A program made the position numbers and the translations under genes. 64,000 nucleotides of DNA from Actinomadura litoris (lineage in GTDB: Bacteria > Actinomycetota > Actinomycetes > Streptosporangiales > Streptosporangiaceae), in assembly GCF_009733595.1 (NCBI RefSeq), contig NZ_WOFH01000013.1, positions 62,001 through 126,000 of the forward strand, given 5' to 3'. Under the pieces are notes generated by a model. It made no database searches. It was given only the letters and a program-made list of their open reading frames with translations, and was not told where the DNA came from. Of this stretch, positions 24,429-32,448 are shown piece after piece. Each line of letters starts with the position of its first letter. Positions within the stretch are counted from its first letter, which is position 1.

Positions 24429-25499
24429 TTACGCGCTATCGGATGGGAAGGGCGTATAGGTGCTGGAGGCGTTGTCGAAGTCGAAGGCCGTCCAGCGGTC
24501 GGGCTGGATGTGCGCGAGCCGGGCGCCGAGGGCGATGGAGACGGCGACCGGCCCGGTGAGGAAGGCGGAGTGCCGCCCGGTGCGGGCCGCCGCCGGCAGG
24601 GCGGCATCCCGCCACGCACGGCAGACCTGCTCCACGATCGCGGTGTAGGTCTCGGCGGTCTCGTCCAGCAGGCCGGTGGTGTGCCGGCGGAGGAGCAGCA
24701 GGTTGCCGATCCCGTGCTCGCGGCAGGCGGCGCGAACGGGCTGGACGAAGTCGGCACCGAGGTTCTGCAGGTCCACGGCGAGCGCCGCACGCGACTCGTC
24801 CCCGCCCCCAATGGCTTCCACCGGCTCCACGGTGAGAGGTTCGGTCGTGAGCGGGCCCTCCCGGAGACTGATCGCCGCGAAATAGGACGGGTCGCCGTCC
24901 CCCTGCCGGACCGCGTGGACGACGATCTCGCGAGGGTGGGTGTGGCCGATCCTGGCGCCGAACCGGAACCCGGCCGGCAGCGGCATCGTCGGGATCACGT
25001 TGACGCGGGTGGCGCCGCTGACCAGCCGTTCCGCGATGCCCGCCGCCGCGAGCGTCTCGTCGGCGAGCGCGTCGACGCCCTCCGCGGGCCACGGCCGGGT
25101 CTCGGAGAGCGCGAGCCGGGTCCGGACGGTGACCGAGCAGGTCCGCCGGCTGTACTCCACGGCCTTGTTCTCCAGCGCCGCGGCGCGCGTGGCGCCGCGT
25201 CCGCTGTCGGACGCGGTGACGACGAGCCCGATCCGGGTCCTGCCGGACGCGCGGACGCGCAGCCACCCGCCGAGCCCCAGACAGGCGAGCCCGGCGAGGC
25301 AGCCGAGCACGAACCACCCGCGTCCGGCCGGGGCTCCCGTCATGATCGACTTGGCGGCCTCGATACCGAACCCGCCCGCGCCCGCACCACCGAGTCCGCT
25401 CCAGGTGGCCCCGTCGGTGATCACGCGGTGGGTCCGCGACGGGGTCGCGGCGGGCCCCCCGACCACCGTCATCGTCGGTGCGTTCGTTGTCTCGGTCAT
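24429..25499 (-). CDS. Membrane-anchored SAVED-domain protein (Cap14-like), candidate CRISPR effector
   Basis: 356 residues from the ATG at 25497-25499, preceded by GGAGGCGAGG. The N-terminal 60 residues are Gly/Ala-rich; a clear membrane segment lies at 61-81 (GWFVLGCLAGLACLGLGGWL), possibly with a weaker one before it. The C-terminal half reads as a SAVED domain: DLQNLGADFVQPVRAACRE, GIGNLLLLRRHTTGLLDETA, and the family hallmark TGPVAVSIALGARLAH followed by WTAFDFD (315-342). SAVED domains bind cyclic oligonucleotides. TM-SAVED proteins are membrane effectors in CBASS, but no CD-NTase is present; the gene is divergent from cas10 at 290 bases, so Cas10-made cyclic oligoadenylate is the likely signal (inference). 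Confidence 0.8.
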   Translation of the reverse strand: MTETTNAPTMTVVGGPAATPSRTHRVITDGATWSGLGGAGAGGFGIEAAKSIMTGAPAGRGWFVLGCLAGLACLGLGGWLRVRASGRTRIGLVVTASDSGRGATRAAALENKAVEYSRRTCSVTVRTRLALSETRPWPAEGVDALADETLAAAGIAERLVSGATRVNVIPTMPLPAGFRFGARIGHTHPREIVVHAVRQGDGDPSYFAAISLREGPLTTEPLTVEPVEAIGGGDESRAALAVDLQNLGADFVQPVRAACREHGIGNLLLLRRHTTGLLDETAETYTAIVEQVCRAWRDAALPAAARTGRHSAFLTGPVAVSIALGARLAHIQPDRWTAFDFDNASSTYTPFPSDSA

Positions 25500-25532
25500 C
25501 GCGCCTCGCCTCCGTCGCCGTGGACGCGACGT

Positions 25533-25545
25533 ACTGATGGACGGA
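25533..25545 (-). promoter_or_regulatory. Shared upstream motif, SAVED copy
   Basis: On the minus strand this is TCCGTCCATCAGT, ending 33 bases before the ATG of the SAVED gene. The identical 13-mer lies 34 bases before the cas10 GTG on the other strand, and its last 10 bases occur before cas6. The nearly equal distances support a shared regulatory role for the divergent pair. Confidence 0.45.
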
Positions 25546-25741
25546 GGCCGCACCCAGGGCCCGCTGCGGCGCCGGCGCCGTGCAACGGCTCGGGCGGCCA
25601 CCGTTCTGGTGCCAGGGAGACCCACGGGGACGGACCGTGCGTCCCGGGGGCCGAAGTCGGTCACCGTCGGTGTTCGGCGGAAGGCGGTCGATCGGCGCGT
25701 TCAGCACGCCGCTCTGAACGACCGTCGGGGCCCGTCGCGGG

Positions 25742-25754
25742 TCCGTCCATCAGT
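25742..25754 (+). promoter_or_regulatory. Shared upstream motif, cas10 copy
   Basis: TCCGTCCATCAGT, then CCCTGTCG, ends 34 bases before the cas10 start. The bases after the motif (CCCT) also match the cas6 copy. No clear -35/-10 pair at normal spacing accompanies any of the three copies, so this may be an operator or an unusual sigma-factor element. Confidence 0.45.
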
Positions 25755-25788
25755 CCCTGTCGATGGTGCCGGTGAGAAGGGGCGCGGG

Positions 25789-27984
25789 GTGGACGTGTAC
25801 GCGGTCGTGTTGAGCACGGCGGGCAACCAGAACTACATCTTCGGGTCGAACAAGCGTCGCGAGAACGTCGGCGCTTCGCATCTGATCACCTGCGTCGAGG
25901 GCGAGTGGCTCGACAGAGCCCTGGCGGAGGTGGGGGCGCCCGGCGTGGACGGCCGCGAGCAGCGCGTCGAGGAGCACGGCATCGAGGTGGTGACCGCGAA
26001 CGCGGGCGGCGTGACGATGCTGGTCAGGGACGAGAACGTCGGCAGGAAGGTCGTCGGGATCATCACCGGGGCGGCCTTGCGCGAGGCGCCGGGCCTGGAC
26101 GTGTGCGGTGCGGTCAGCGAGGCCGTCACATGGGGCGACACCGAGGTGGTCGCCCGGTGCATCGCGGACGCCCGGGAGCTTCTCGTGGTCGCCCGAGCGG
26201 GCAGGCGCGGGCCGAGGCTGCGGTTTCCCGGCGTGCCGATCGCGGCGCGGTGCGGGTCCAGCGGGCTTCCGGCTCGCGGTGTCGTCGAGTTCCCCGAGGG
26301 CGGGCCGCCCCCGGGCAGACGGCCTCCCGCGGCAGGAGAGCGGCCTGTGGAAGAACAGCCGCTCATGCAAGGGCGGCTGCTGGCTGAGGGACGGCCACCT
26401 GCGGAAAAGCAGCCGTCCATAAAAGCGCGGCCACTCACGAAACGGCAGTCCCCTGCGGAGGAGCGGCCGCCTGCGGAGGGGCAGCCGCTCACGGAACGGC
26501 AGTCGCCTATGGAGGGGCGGCCGCCTGCGGACGGGCGGCCACTCACGGAACGGCAGTCGCCTATGGAGGGGCGGCCGCCTGCGGACGGGCGGCCACTCAC
26601 GGAACGGCGGCCGCCTGCGGAGGGGCGGCCACTCACGGAACGGCAGTCCCCTGCGGAGGAGCGGCCGCTCGCGGAACGGCAGTCGCCTATGGAGGGGCGG
26701 CCGCCTGCGGACGGGCGGCCACTCACGGAACGGCAGTCACCTATGGAGGGGCGGCCGCCTGCGGACGGGCGGCCACTCACGGAACGGCAGTCGCCTGCGG
26801 AGGAGCGGCCGCCTGCGGACGGGCGGCCACTCACGGAACGGCGGGCGCTCGCGGAACGGCGGTTGCCTGCGGAGGGGCGGGTGCCTGAGGCTCGGTCGGC
26901 GCCGAGCCTGGCGAAACTGCACGCCTTCGATCGGGCGCTGCTGCGGCTGGCGGGCAAGATGGGGCTCTGCGTCGAAGCCGACGACGAGGCGGTGGCGCGT
27001 CGCAAGCTCTCCTCGATCGTCGACCATCTGAACCACAAGGCGGAGTGGGTCGCGGTGGTCCATGCCGACGGCAACGGCATGGGGAAGGTGTTCGAGCGCT
27101 TCCCGTCCCTCATGGCGGCGCAGGGCGTCAGGCTCGCGGCGGACTACGTACGGAGGTACCGCGCCCTGTCCGAAGGCGTGGACGAGTGCGCACGGGACGC
27201 CTTCCGGTCGGCGCTGGAGAAACTGCGCGGCGCCGGATGGTCGGCGGGCACGGACGAACCGCCGGTCCTCCCGCTCGTTCTCGGCGGCGACGACCTCACC
27301 GTGGTCTGTGACGGTGAGCTGGCTCTGCGGTTCGCACGCGACTACCTGGAGGGGTTCACCCGGCTGGCCGGCGAGCACGACGCGGTCGGCGGGGTGCTCG
27401 AACACGTGGAGGACCTGCGCGGGCTGGGTGCTTGCGCCGGGGTCGCCATCGTGAAGCGCGCCTATCCGTTCCACCGCGCCGTCCATCTGGCCGGCGAGTT
27501 GACCGACGAGGCGAAGGTGGTGAAGAAGAAGCTCGGGCAGGACAGGAGCGCCCTGTCGTTCCAGGTCCTCTTCGAGAGCGCGTACGCCGACCTGGAGCGC
27601 CTGCGCGAGCAGCAGACCGTCGATGGCGGGGGCACGTGCCTGACCGGGCAGCCCTACGTCGTCGGGGACGGCGGCGATGCCGAGTGGGCGCGGCACCGGC
27701 ACTGGCGCGACCTGGAAAGACAGGTCGCCGCCCTGACCGCCAGGGAGGACGGAGGCCTCGTCATCTCGGCGGCCCAGGCGCACGAACTGCGGTCCGCCCT
27801 GTTCCGTGGACGCGAGGCCGCGCAATCGCGATTCCAGGTGGTCTCCACATGGCTGGGGAAGGACGCGGTGCAGGGGCTCGCCCACGATGGCTCACTGTTC
27901 TGGCAGGACGGGAGTACACACCGCACGGGGCTCCTGGACGCGCTGAACGCCGCCCCCTTCCTGCGTTCGAAGGACGCGTCATGA
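25789..27984 (+). CDS. cas10: Cas10/Cmr2-family cyclase, HD-less, type III-D-like
   Basis: 731 residues from a GTG at 25789 with AGAAGGGG upstream; the first strand VDVYAVVLSTAGNQNYIF and NKRRENVGASHLIT are the family's usual beginning. Residues 1-160 form the first palm (GGVTMLVRDENVGRKVVGII, REAPGLDV), ending in RFPGVPIAARCGSSGLPA. Residues about 179-370 are low-complexity hexapeptide repeats. The second palm follows, with HADGNG (425-430) and the intact cyclase motif GGDD (499-502), then AYPFHRAVHLAGELTDEAKV and a helical C-terminus. There is no N-terminal HD nuclease domain, so single-strand DNase activity is not expected, while cyclic oligoadenylate synthesis is. First gene of the rightward III operon. 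An ATG at 25537 is in frame but lacks a binding site. Confidence 0.9.
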   Translation: MDVYAVVLSTAGNQNYIFGSNKRRENVGASHLITCVEGEWLDRALAEVGAPGVDGREQRVEEHGIEVVTANAGGVTMLVRDENVGRKVVGIITGAALREAPGLDVCGAVSEAVTWGDTEVVARCIADARELLVVARAGRRGPRLRFPGVPIAARCGSSGLPARGVVEFPEGGPPPGRRPPAAGERPVEEQPLMQGRLLAEGRPPAEKQPSIKARPLTKRQSPAEERPPAEGQPLTERQSPMEGRPPADGRPLTERQSPMEGRPPADGRPLTERRPPAEGRPLTERQSPAEERPLAERQSPMEGRPPADGRPLTERQSPMEGRPPADGRPLTERQSPAEERPPADGRPLTERRALAERRLPAEGRVPEARSAPSLAKLHAFDRALLRLAGKMGLCVEADDEAVARRKLSSIVDHLNHKAEWVAVVHADGNGMGKVFERFPSLMAAQGVRLAADYVRRYRALSEGVDECARDAFRSALEKLRGAGWSAGTDEPPVLPLVLGGDDLTVVCDGELALRFARDYLEGFTRLAGEHDAVGGVLEHVEDLRGLGACAGVAIVKRAYPFHRAVHLAGELTDEAKVVKKKLGQDRSALSFQVLFESAYADLERLREQQTVDGGGTCLTGQPYVVGDGGDAEWARHRHWRDLERQVAALTAREDGGLVISAAQAHELRSALFRGREAAQSRFQVVSTWLGKDAVQGLAHDGSLFWQDGSTHRTGLLDALNAAPFLRSKDAS
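26323..26898 (+). repeat. In-frame hexapeptide minisatellite inside cas10
   Basis: About 32 consecutive 18-base units, many nearly identical, encode hexapeptides of the forms PPADGR, PLTERQ, SPMEGR, PPAEGR and SPAEER. A higher-order 54-base unit (PMEGRP-PADGRP-LTERQS) recurs. Units at both ends are more divergent (for example PSIKAR, ALAERR), as expected for an array growing from its middle. It lies exactly between the conserved segment CGSSGLPA and the second-palm lead-in SLAKLHAFDRALLRLAGK, where relatives have a short linker. The encoded stretch is Pro/Arg/Glu-rich and likely disordered. Confidence 0.92.
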
Positions 27985-30341
27985 GCCATTCCGTATCGCT
28001 GACCTTGCGCATGCTGAGCGACTGGCACATCGGCGCGGGCACCGGGCAGTACGGCCGGCTGAGCCGGCAGGTGCTGAAGGACGAGAAGCACGGGCTGCCG
28101 TTCGTCCCGGCGAAGTCCCTCAACGGCGTCTGGCGGGACGGTTGCGAGATCGCCGCACGCGCCCTCGACACCGAGACCGCGACCGGCATCTGGCATTCCT
28201 GGGTGGACTACCTGTTCGGCTACCAGCCGGCCTTCCTGAGCGCCGAGGCGGGCGAGACACCGGCGGCACCGGCGCGGCACCCGCGTCCGGCCGCGCTGCG
28301 CTATCTGGGTCCGCTCCGCCTTTCCGGCGGACTCGGCCCGGCCATCGCGGGGGACCGGCGCCTGCTCGACGCGGTGACGTTCGTGAAACCCGGTGTCGCG
28401 CACGACCCGTCGACCGGCGCGGCCAGGGACGACATGCTGCGCTTCGACGAGATGGCGCGCGGCGGCGTCACGCTGGAAGGCGCGGCGGAGCTCCCGGCCG
28501 GGCTTACGGAGGAGGAACTCGGCTGCGCTCGCGCGCTGCTGTGGGCGGGGGCGCGGCTGGTGGAGGGGATCGGCGCGAAGCGGCGCAGGGGGTCGGGCCG
28601 GTGCCGTCTCGATCTCGGGGGCGCGGGGCTGCCTCCGAGCGGTGACGATCTCGCGCGCTGGACGGAGAACCCGGTGCCGCCGCCGGACCCCGAAGGCCCG
28701 CCGCAACCCGACTCCGCTGGAAGACCGGTGGCGGGCGACGGCTGGGAGCACGTCGTCATGCGCATGACGCTCGACGCACCGCTGCTCGCGCATCACCGCA
28801 CCGTCGGGAACCTCGTCGAGGGCCGTGACCATGTGCCCGGCTGGATACTGCTGGGGCCGGTGCTGAAGCGGCTCGGCTCGCCCGCCGCCGCCGCGGCGGC
28901 GCGCTGCGGCGATCTCGTGGTGACGCCCGCGACCCCGCAGGTGGGCGGGGCGCGGGGGCGACCGGTCCCCCGCGTCTTCGAGCGCGACAAGGAGGACAGG
29001 GACGTCTACCTCAACCGCATGGCCGAGGGGCACCCCAAGGGCAGGTCGTTCAAGCGGGTGCGTGAGGGCTATGTCACCGCCGCGCCGAACGTGGCGGTCG
29101 AGGCGCCCGAGTTCGTCCTGAGGATGCACAACACGATCGAGGACAGGTCGCAGCGTCCCGCCCAGGCGCTCGGCGGCGTCTACGTCTACCAGGCGCTCAA
29201 GCCCGGGACCGTGCTGGTGGCAGAGGTCAGGGCCCGGCGCGGCATCCTGGCCGACGGCTGGTGGACGAGCCTGGAGGGCCGGTGGCAACTGGGGCGGTCC
29301 CGCAAGGACGACTACGGCCTTGTGTCCGTCACCGCCGAGCCCGCCGAGCCCGCCGAGCCGGCGTCCGAGGCGGTGCCGATCACGACGGGGGGCCGCCTGA
29401 GCGTCTGGCTGCTGTCGGACGTCCTCGTCCGCGACGGCAGGCTCGCGCCGAGCGACGACCCGCGTGACCTCGCCGCTCTCCTCGTCAGAACGTTCGCGGC
29501 CGCCGGAGCGGAGGGGGTGAAGCTCGTACCGGTCCTGCACGAGCGCGACCGGACGCCGACCAGCTACGAGGTCGCCCGAACCGATTCCTGGCACCGCAAA
29601 TGGCGGTTGCCGAGGCCGGTCCTGCTCGGGTTCGCGGCGGGCGGCTGCCTGACCTTCGCGGTGGAGGCGGGCCGCATCGGCGCGGACGTCCTGGCGGAGG
29701 TCGAGCGGTCGGGCATCGGCGAGCGGCGCGGCGAGGGCTTCGGCCAGATCCGTATCAACGACCCCCTCCTCATGAACAAGGCGCCGGAAGGCGGCGGCGG
29801 GCGGCCGCACGAGCAGCCGGGTCCGGCGGCGCGAAAGCTGCCCACGACCGACCCGGGGCACGCCGGAGCGCGGCTGATCGAGACGGCCGCGTGGCGCGCG
29901 GAGATCTGGCGGCTCGCCGAGGAGCGGGCCGCCCGGCCGGACGAGGTGCTCGGCGCGATCGTCGACCTCTCGGCGACCCGGCTGAACGCGCTCCGCCGCC
30001 TGTTCGACCACCTCGGCGAGGAGCCGGACGCGCTTGAGGCCCGCGTCGTCCGCCTCACCGGACGGTGGAACGCGCCGCACATCACCACGGCGATCCGCAC
30101 CCTGCTGGCCAGGCAGGACGTCTGGGAGACGTTGGGATTCGACGATCGGGGCGGCCTGTGCCTGACCGTCGACGGCCCGGACGCCCTCCCCCGCGAGCTG
30201 CGAGCGGAGGCCCTGCGCTCGCTGCTCACGGCATGCCTGGCCGCCCACGTCCGCAGGAACGCCCACGCCCGCAGGAACGCGCACGGCCGCGGGGAAGCCG
30301 GCACCCGGAAGGAAGCCCGCCCCGAGGAGGCACGCGCATGA
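27981..30341 (+). CDS. Large type III-D RAMP protein, Csx10-like with extra N-terminal RAMP domain
   Basis: 786 residues, about twice a normal Csx10. The first RAMP unit (1-235) begins SVSLTLRMLSDWHIGAGTG, has LPFVPAKSLNGVWRDGCE and ends in the glycine-rich GIGAKRRRGSGRCRLDL. A second unit starts at VVMRMTLDAPLLAHHRTVGN and covers about 245-430. The third part (from TTGGRLSVWLLSDVLVRDGR) ends in GIGERRGEGFGQIRINDPLL, which is Csx10-like. A helical C-terminal tail of about 190 residues follows, closing with a repeated basic stretch (RRNAHARRNAHGRGE). It should form part of the III-D effector around the crRNA. ATGA overlaps at both ends couple it to cas10 and the next RAMP. Confidence 0.85.
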   Translation: MSHSVSLTLRMLSDWHIGAGTGQYGRLSRQVLKDEKHGLPFVPAKSLNGVWRDGCEIAARALDTETATGIWHSWVDYLFGYQPAFLSAEAGETPAAPARHPRPAALRYLGPLRLSGGLGPAIAGDRRLLDAVTFVKPGVAHDPSTGAARDDMLRFDEMARGGVTLEGAAELPAGLTEEELGCARALLWAGARLVEGIGAKRRRGSGRCRLDLGGAGLPPSGDDLARWTENPVPPPDPEGPPQPDSAGRPVAGDGWEHVVMRMTLDAPLLAHHRTVGNLVEGRDHVPGWILLGPVLKRLGSPAAAAAARCGDLVVTPATPQVGGARGRPVPRVFERDKEDRDVYLNRMAEGHPKGRSFKRVREGYVTAAPNVAVEAPEFVLRMHNTIEDRSQRPAQALGGVYVYQALKPGTVLVAEVRARRGILADGWWTSLEGRWQLGRSRKDDYGLVSVTAEPAEPAEPASEAVPITTGGRLSVWLLSDVLVRDGRLAPSDDPRDLAALLVRTFAAAGAEGVKLVPVLHERDRTPTSYEVARTDSWHRKWRLPRPVLLGFAAGGCLTFAVEAGRIGADVLAEVERSGIGERRGEGFGQIRINDPLLMNKAPEGGGGRPHEQPGPAARKLPTTDPGHAGARLIETAAWRAEIWRLAEERAARPDEVLGAIVDLSATRLNALRRLFDHLGEEPDALEARVVRLTGRWNAPHITTAIRTLLARQDVWETLGFDDRGGLCLTVDGPDALPRELRAEALRSLLTACLAAHVRRNAHARRNAHGRGEAGTRKEARPEEARA

Positions 30342-31918
30342 CCGGACGTCCGATGGACCGGAGGCTCCGCGTGCGCGGCTGGCTGCGCACCCAGACGCCG
30401 CTGCACGTGGGCGGTGTCGCGCTCGATCCGGCCGAGGCGCTGCCCGTCGCCGTGGACGGGCAGGACCGCGTCTACGTCCCCGGCACCAGCCTCGCCGGGG
30501 TCCTGCGCGACTGGATGCGCGGCGCCGATCCCGAAACTTCACTGCTGGACGACATGTGGGGATACATCCGGGACGGGGAGCCGGACTCCGGCCAGGCCAG
30601 CCGGATCGTCGTCCGCGACGCCGTCGTCACCACCACGACCGGGACCGACGGAGACGGAATCCCGAACGAACCCCTCAGACCGCATGCGCTGCCGGTCGTC
30701 CACGGCGTCGGCATCGACCGTGTCACCGGCGCCGCCGCCTCGGCCTTCCTGTACGCCCGCACGATCGTCCCGGCCGGGCACTTTCTGTCGTTCGACCTCG
30801 ACGTCGAGACGACCGGCCACACCCTCGACCGTGACCGCGCCCGCCTGCGCGCCTTGCTGGCCGCCCTGAAGGCCGAGGAGATCGGGGTCGGCGCCGCCAA
30901 CGGCAGGGGCCTCGGCGTCGTGACGCTGATGGCGTCGCCGCTCGACGTCCACGAACACGACTTCACCGGCCGAGCCGGCCTCCTCGCCTTCCTCGGCGGC
31001 GAGCCCGAGGTGTTCGAGGAGTCGCGCGTGGACGCGGGGGCCGCCGCCCTGCCCGCGCGCCGCGAGACGTTGACCGTCCAGCTCCGGTGGAAACCGGACG
31101 CGCCCGTCATGGTCCGGGCCGCCGGTGAAGGCGCGGCGATCAAGACGCTGCCGCTGACCACCCGGCTCGGGCCCGACATGCTGAAGCTCACGCTGAGCGG
31201 CGGCTCCATCAAGGGCGCCCTCCGCAGCCACGCCGAACTCATCGAACGCACCGCCCGCGGCCTCGACGCCCCGCGCCCTCCGATCGAGGACGCGGCAGGC
31301 GACACGGCCGCGCGGCGGCACGCCGAAGCCTTTCTCGAACAGCTCGACGGGCTGGACGCCGTCTGCGTCCTGTTCGGGGCGGCCCGCCGCGAACCGTCCA
31401 CCCACCCGTGGGGCGCGGGGGCGCTGACCGTCCACGAGTGCGTGAGCGAGACGGTCGTCCCCTCCGAGGTGTGGGACGTCGTGGTGAACGGCGCGCCGGA
31501 CCCCGACGACGCGAAGGACCTGCCGCCCTCGATCCGCGACGCGCTCGCGGCCCGCGGGCTCGACCAGGCCGACCACGTCGCGATCGACCGCTGGACGGGA
31601 GGCGCCGCCGACCACCTGCTGTTCAGCGTCCTCGAACCGCACGGCGTCGACTGGGAGCCGATCCGGCTGACCGTCGATCTCACCCGGCTCGGAGGCCACA
31701 GAAATGTGGCCCTGGCGCTGCTCCTGCTGGTCCTGCGAGATCTGGAGCAGCGCCGTGTCCCGCTCGGGGGCATGGTCAACCGGGGTTTCGGCGATGTCGC
31801 GATCGAGTCCATCGAGTTCTCCGGCAACGGCTGGACGTCGCGGACCACTCTCGAAGACGCCCTTCGGCACGGCGACATCGCGGCCGCGTGGCGCGAATAC
31901 GCGGGAGGGGCGCGATGA
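30338..31918 (+). CDS. Double Csm3/Cmr4-like RAMP protein (two tandem domains)
   Basis: 526 residues holding two RAMP domains in one chain. Domain 1 (10-225): WLRTQTPLHVGGVALDPAEA, VYVPGTSLAGVLRDWMRG, GIDRVTGAAASAFLYARTIV, GVGAANGRGLGVV. Domain 2 (245-520): VRAAGEGAAIKTLPLT, TLSGGSIKGALRSHAELIER, HVAIDRWTGGAADHLLFSVL, VPLGGMVNRGFGDVAIE. Csm3-like subunits line the crRNA and cut target RNA at 6-base steps using an aspartate in the first loop; Asp28 (VALDPAE) is a candidate in domain 1, while domain 2 lacks an obvious equivalent. Fused backbones are typical of types III-D and III-E. Confidence 0.87.
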   Translation: MTGRPMDRRLRVRGWLRTQTPLHVGGVALDPAEALPVAVDGQDRVYVPGTSLAGVLRDWMRGADPETSLLDDMWGYIRDGEPDSGQASRIVVRDAVVTTTTGTDGDGIPNEPLRPHALPVVHGVGIDRVTGAAASAFLYARTIVPAGHFLSFDLDVETTGHTLDRDRARLRALLAALKAEEIGVGAANGRGLGVVTLMASPLDVHEHDFTGRAGLLAFLGGEPEVFEESRVDAGAAALPARRETLTVQLRWKPDAPVMVRAAGEGAAIKTLPLTTRLGPDMLKLTLSGGSIKGALRSHAELIERTARGLDAPRPPIEDAAGDTAARRHAEAFLEQLDGLDAVCVLFGAARREPSTHPWGAGALTVHECVSETVVPSEVWDVVVNGAPDPDDAKDLPPSIRDALAARGLDQADHVAIDRWTGGAADHLLFSVLEPHGVDWEPIRLTVDLTRLGGHRNVALALLLLVLRDLEQRRVPLGGMVNRGFGDVAIESIEFSGNGWTSRTTLEDALRHGDIAAAWREYAGGAR

Positions 31919-32448
31919 CCGGCACGACCTTGCACGTCGCCGCATGCGACGGCCTCACCTTCACCGAGGCCATGGAAAGCGCACCGGACGGGTTCGCGCT
32001 GCTCACCACGCCATGGCGCTATGCGATCGTCACCACCGCCGAAGCACGTCGCTCCACTTTCCAGGGTGTCTTCGAGGCCCGCGCATTCGACGAGCACACC
32101 GAACTGCGCTGGCTTCAGGATTCCGGACGCACGGTCCTGCTCACCGAGGACCCGACGGCGTTGCCTCCGTCCTTCACCCCGTGCGATCCGGTGAACGCCG
32201 CCGGAACCGTGGACGGCGGCTACCTGCTGTGGGGGAAGGCCGTCATGACGTCGGACGGCTGGACGACGCTCACCACGGAACGCATCGGCAGCCTGCGCGT
32301 TCCAGGCGAATTCGGCCGAGGCGACCGCGTGGAGTTGACGACCCGCGAGTACATCGCCCACGACAGCGCGCACGGCAACGCCTACATCGCCGAAGAACGC
32401 CTGCTGTCCTTCGAAGTCTCAGAACCGCTGCGCGGAGGGAAGGTATGA
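31915..32448 (+). CDS. csx19: CRISPR-associated protein Csx19-like (type III-D)
   Basis: 177 residues, coupled by 4-base overlaps on both sides. The pattern (LTFTEAMESAPDGFALLTTP at the start, SFTPCDPVN, GGYLLWGKAVMTSDGWTTLT, TREYIAHDSAHGNAYIAEER in the second half) and the position between the fused Csm3-like RAMP and the TIGR03986-type RAMP agree with Csx19 (TIGR03984), a small III-D-specific subunit of uncertain task. There are no catalytic motifs. The family call rests on size, context and remembered pattern. Confidence 0.7.
   Translation: MTGTTLHVAACDGLTFTEAMESAPDGFALLTTPWRYAIVTTAEARRSTFQGVFEARAFDEHTELRWLQDSGRTVLLTEDPTALPPSFTPCDPVNAAGTVDGGYLLWGKAVMTSDGWTTLTTERIGSLRVPGEFGRGDRVELTTREYIAHDSAHGNAYIAEERLLSFEVSEPLRGGKV

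Noticed and set aside
24150..25775. 541-codon rightward frame across the SAVED gene
   Set aside because: Low-complexity Arg/Gly/Asp-rich shadow; the minus strand has the SAVED and membrane signatures and a good ribosome binding site.
25537..25788. Upstream ATG that would extend cas10 by 84 residues
   Set aside because: No ribosome binding site, Arg-rich unconserved sequence, and it would use the SAVED gene's upstream motif as coding DNA. The GTG at 25789 starts at the family's first strand.
25789..26320. HD nuclease domain at the Cas10 N-terminus
   Set aside because: The N-terminus begins with the palm strand and no HD pair is present in the first 180 residues, so the protein is called HD-less.
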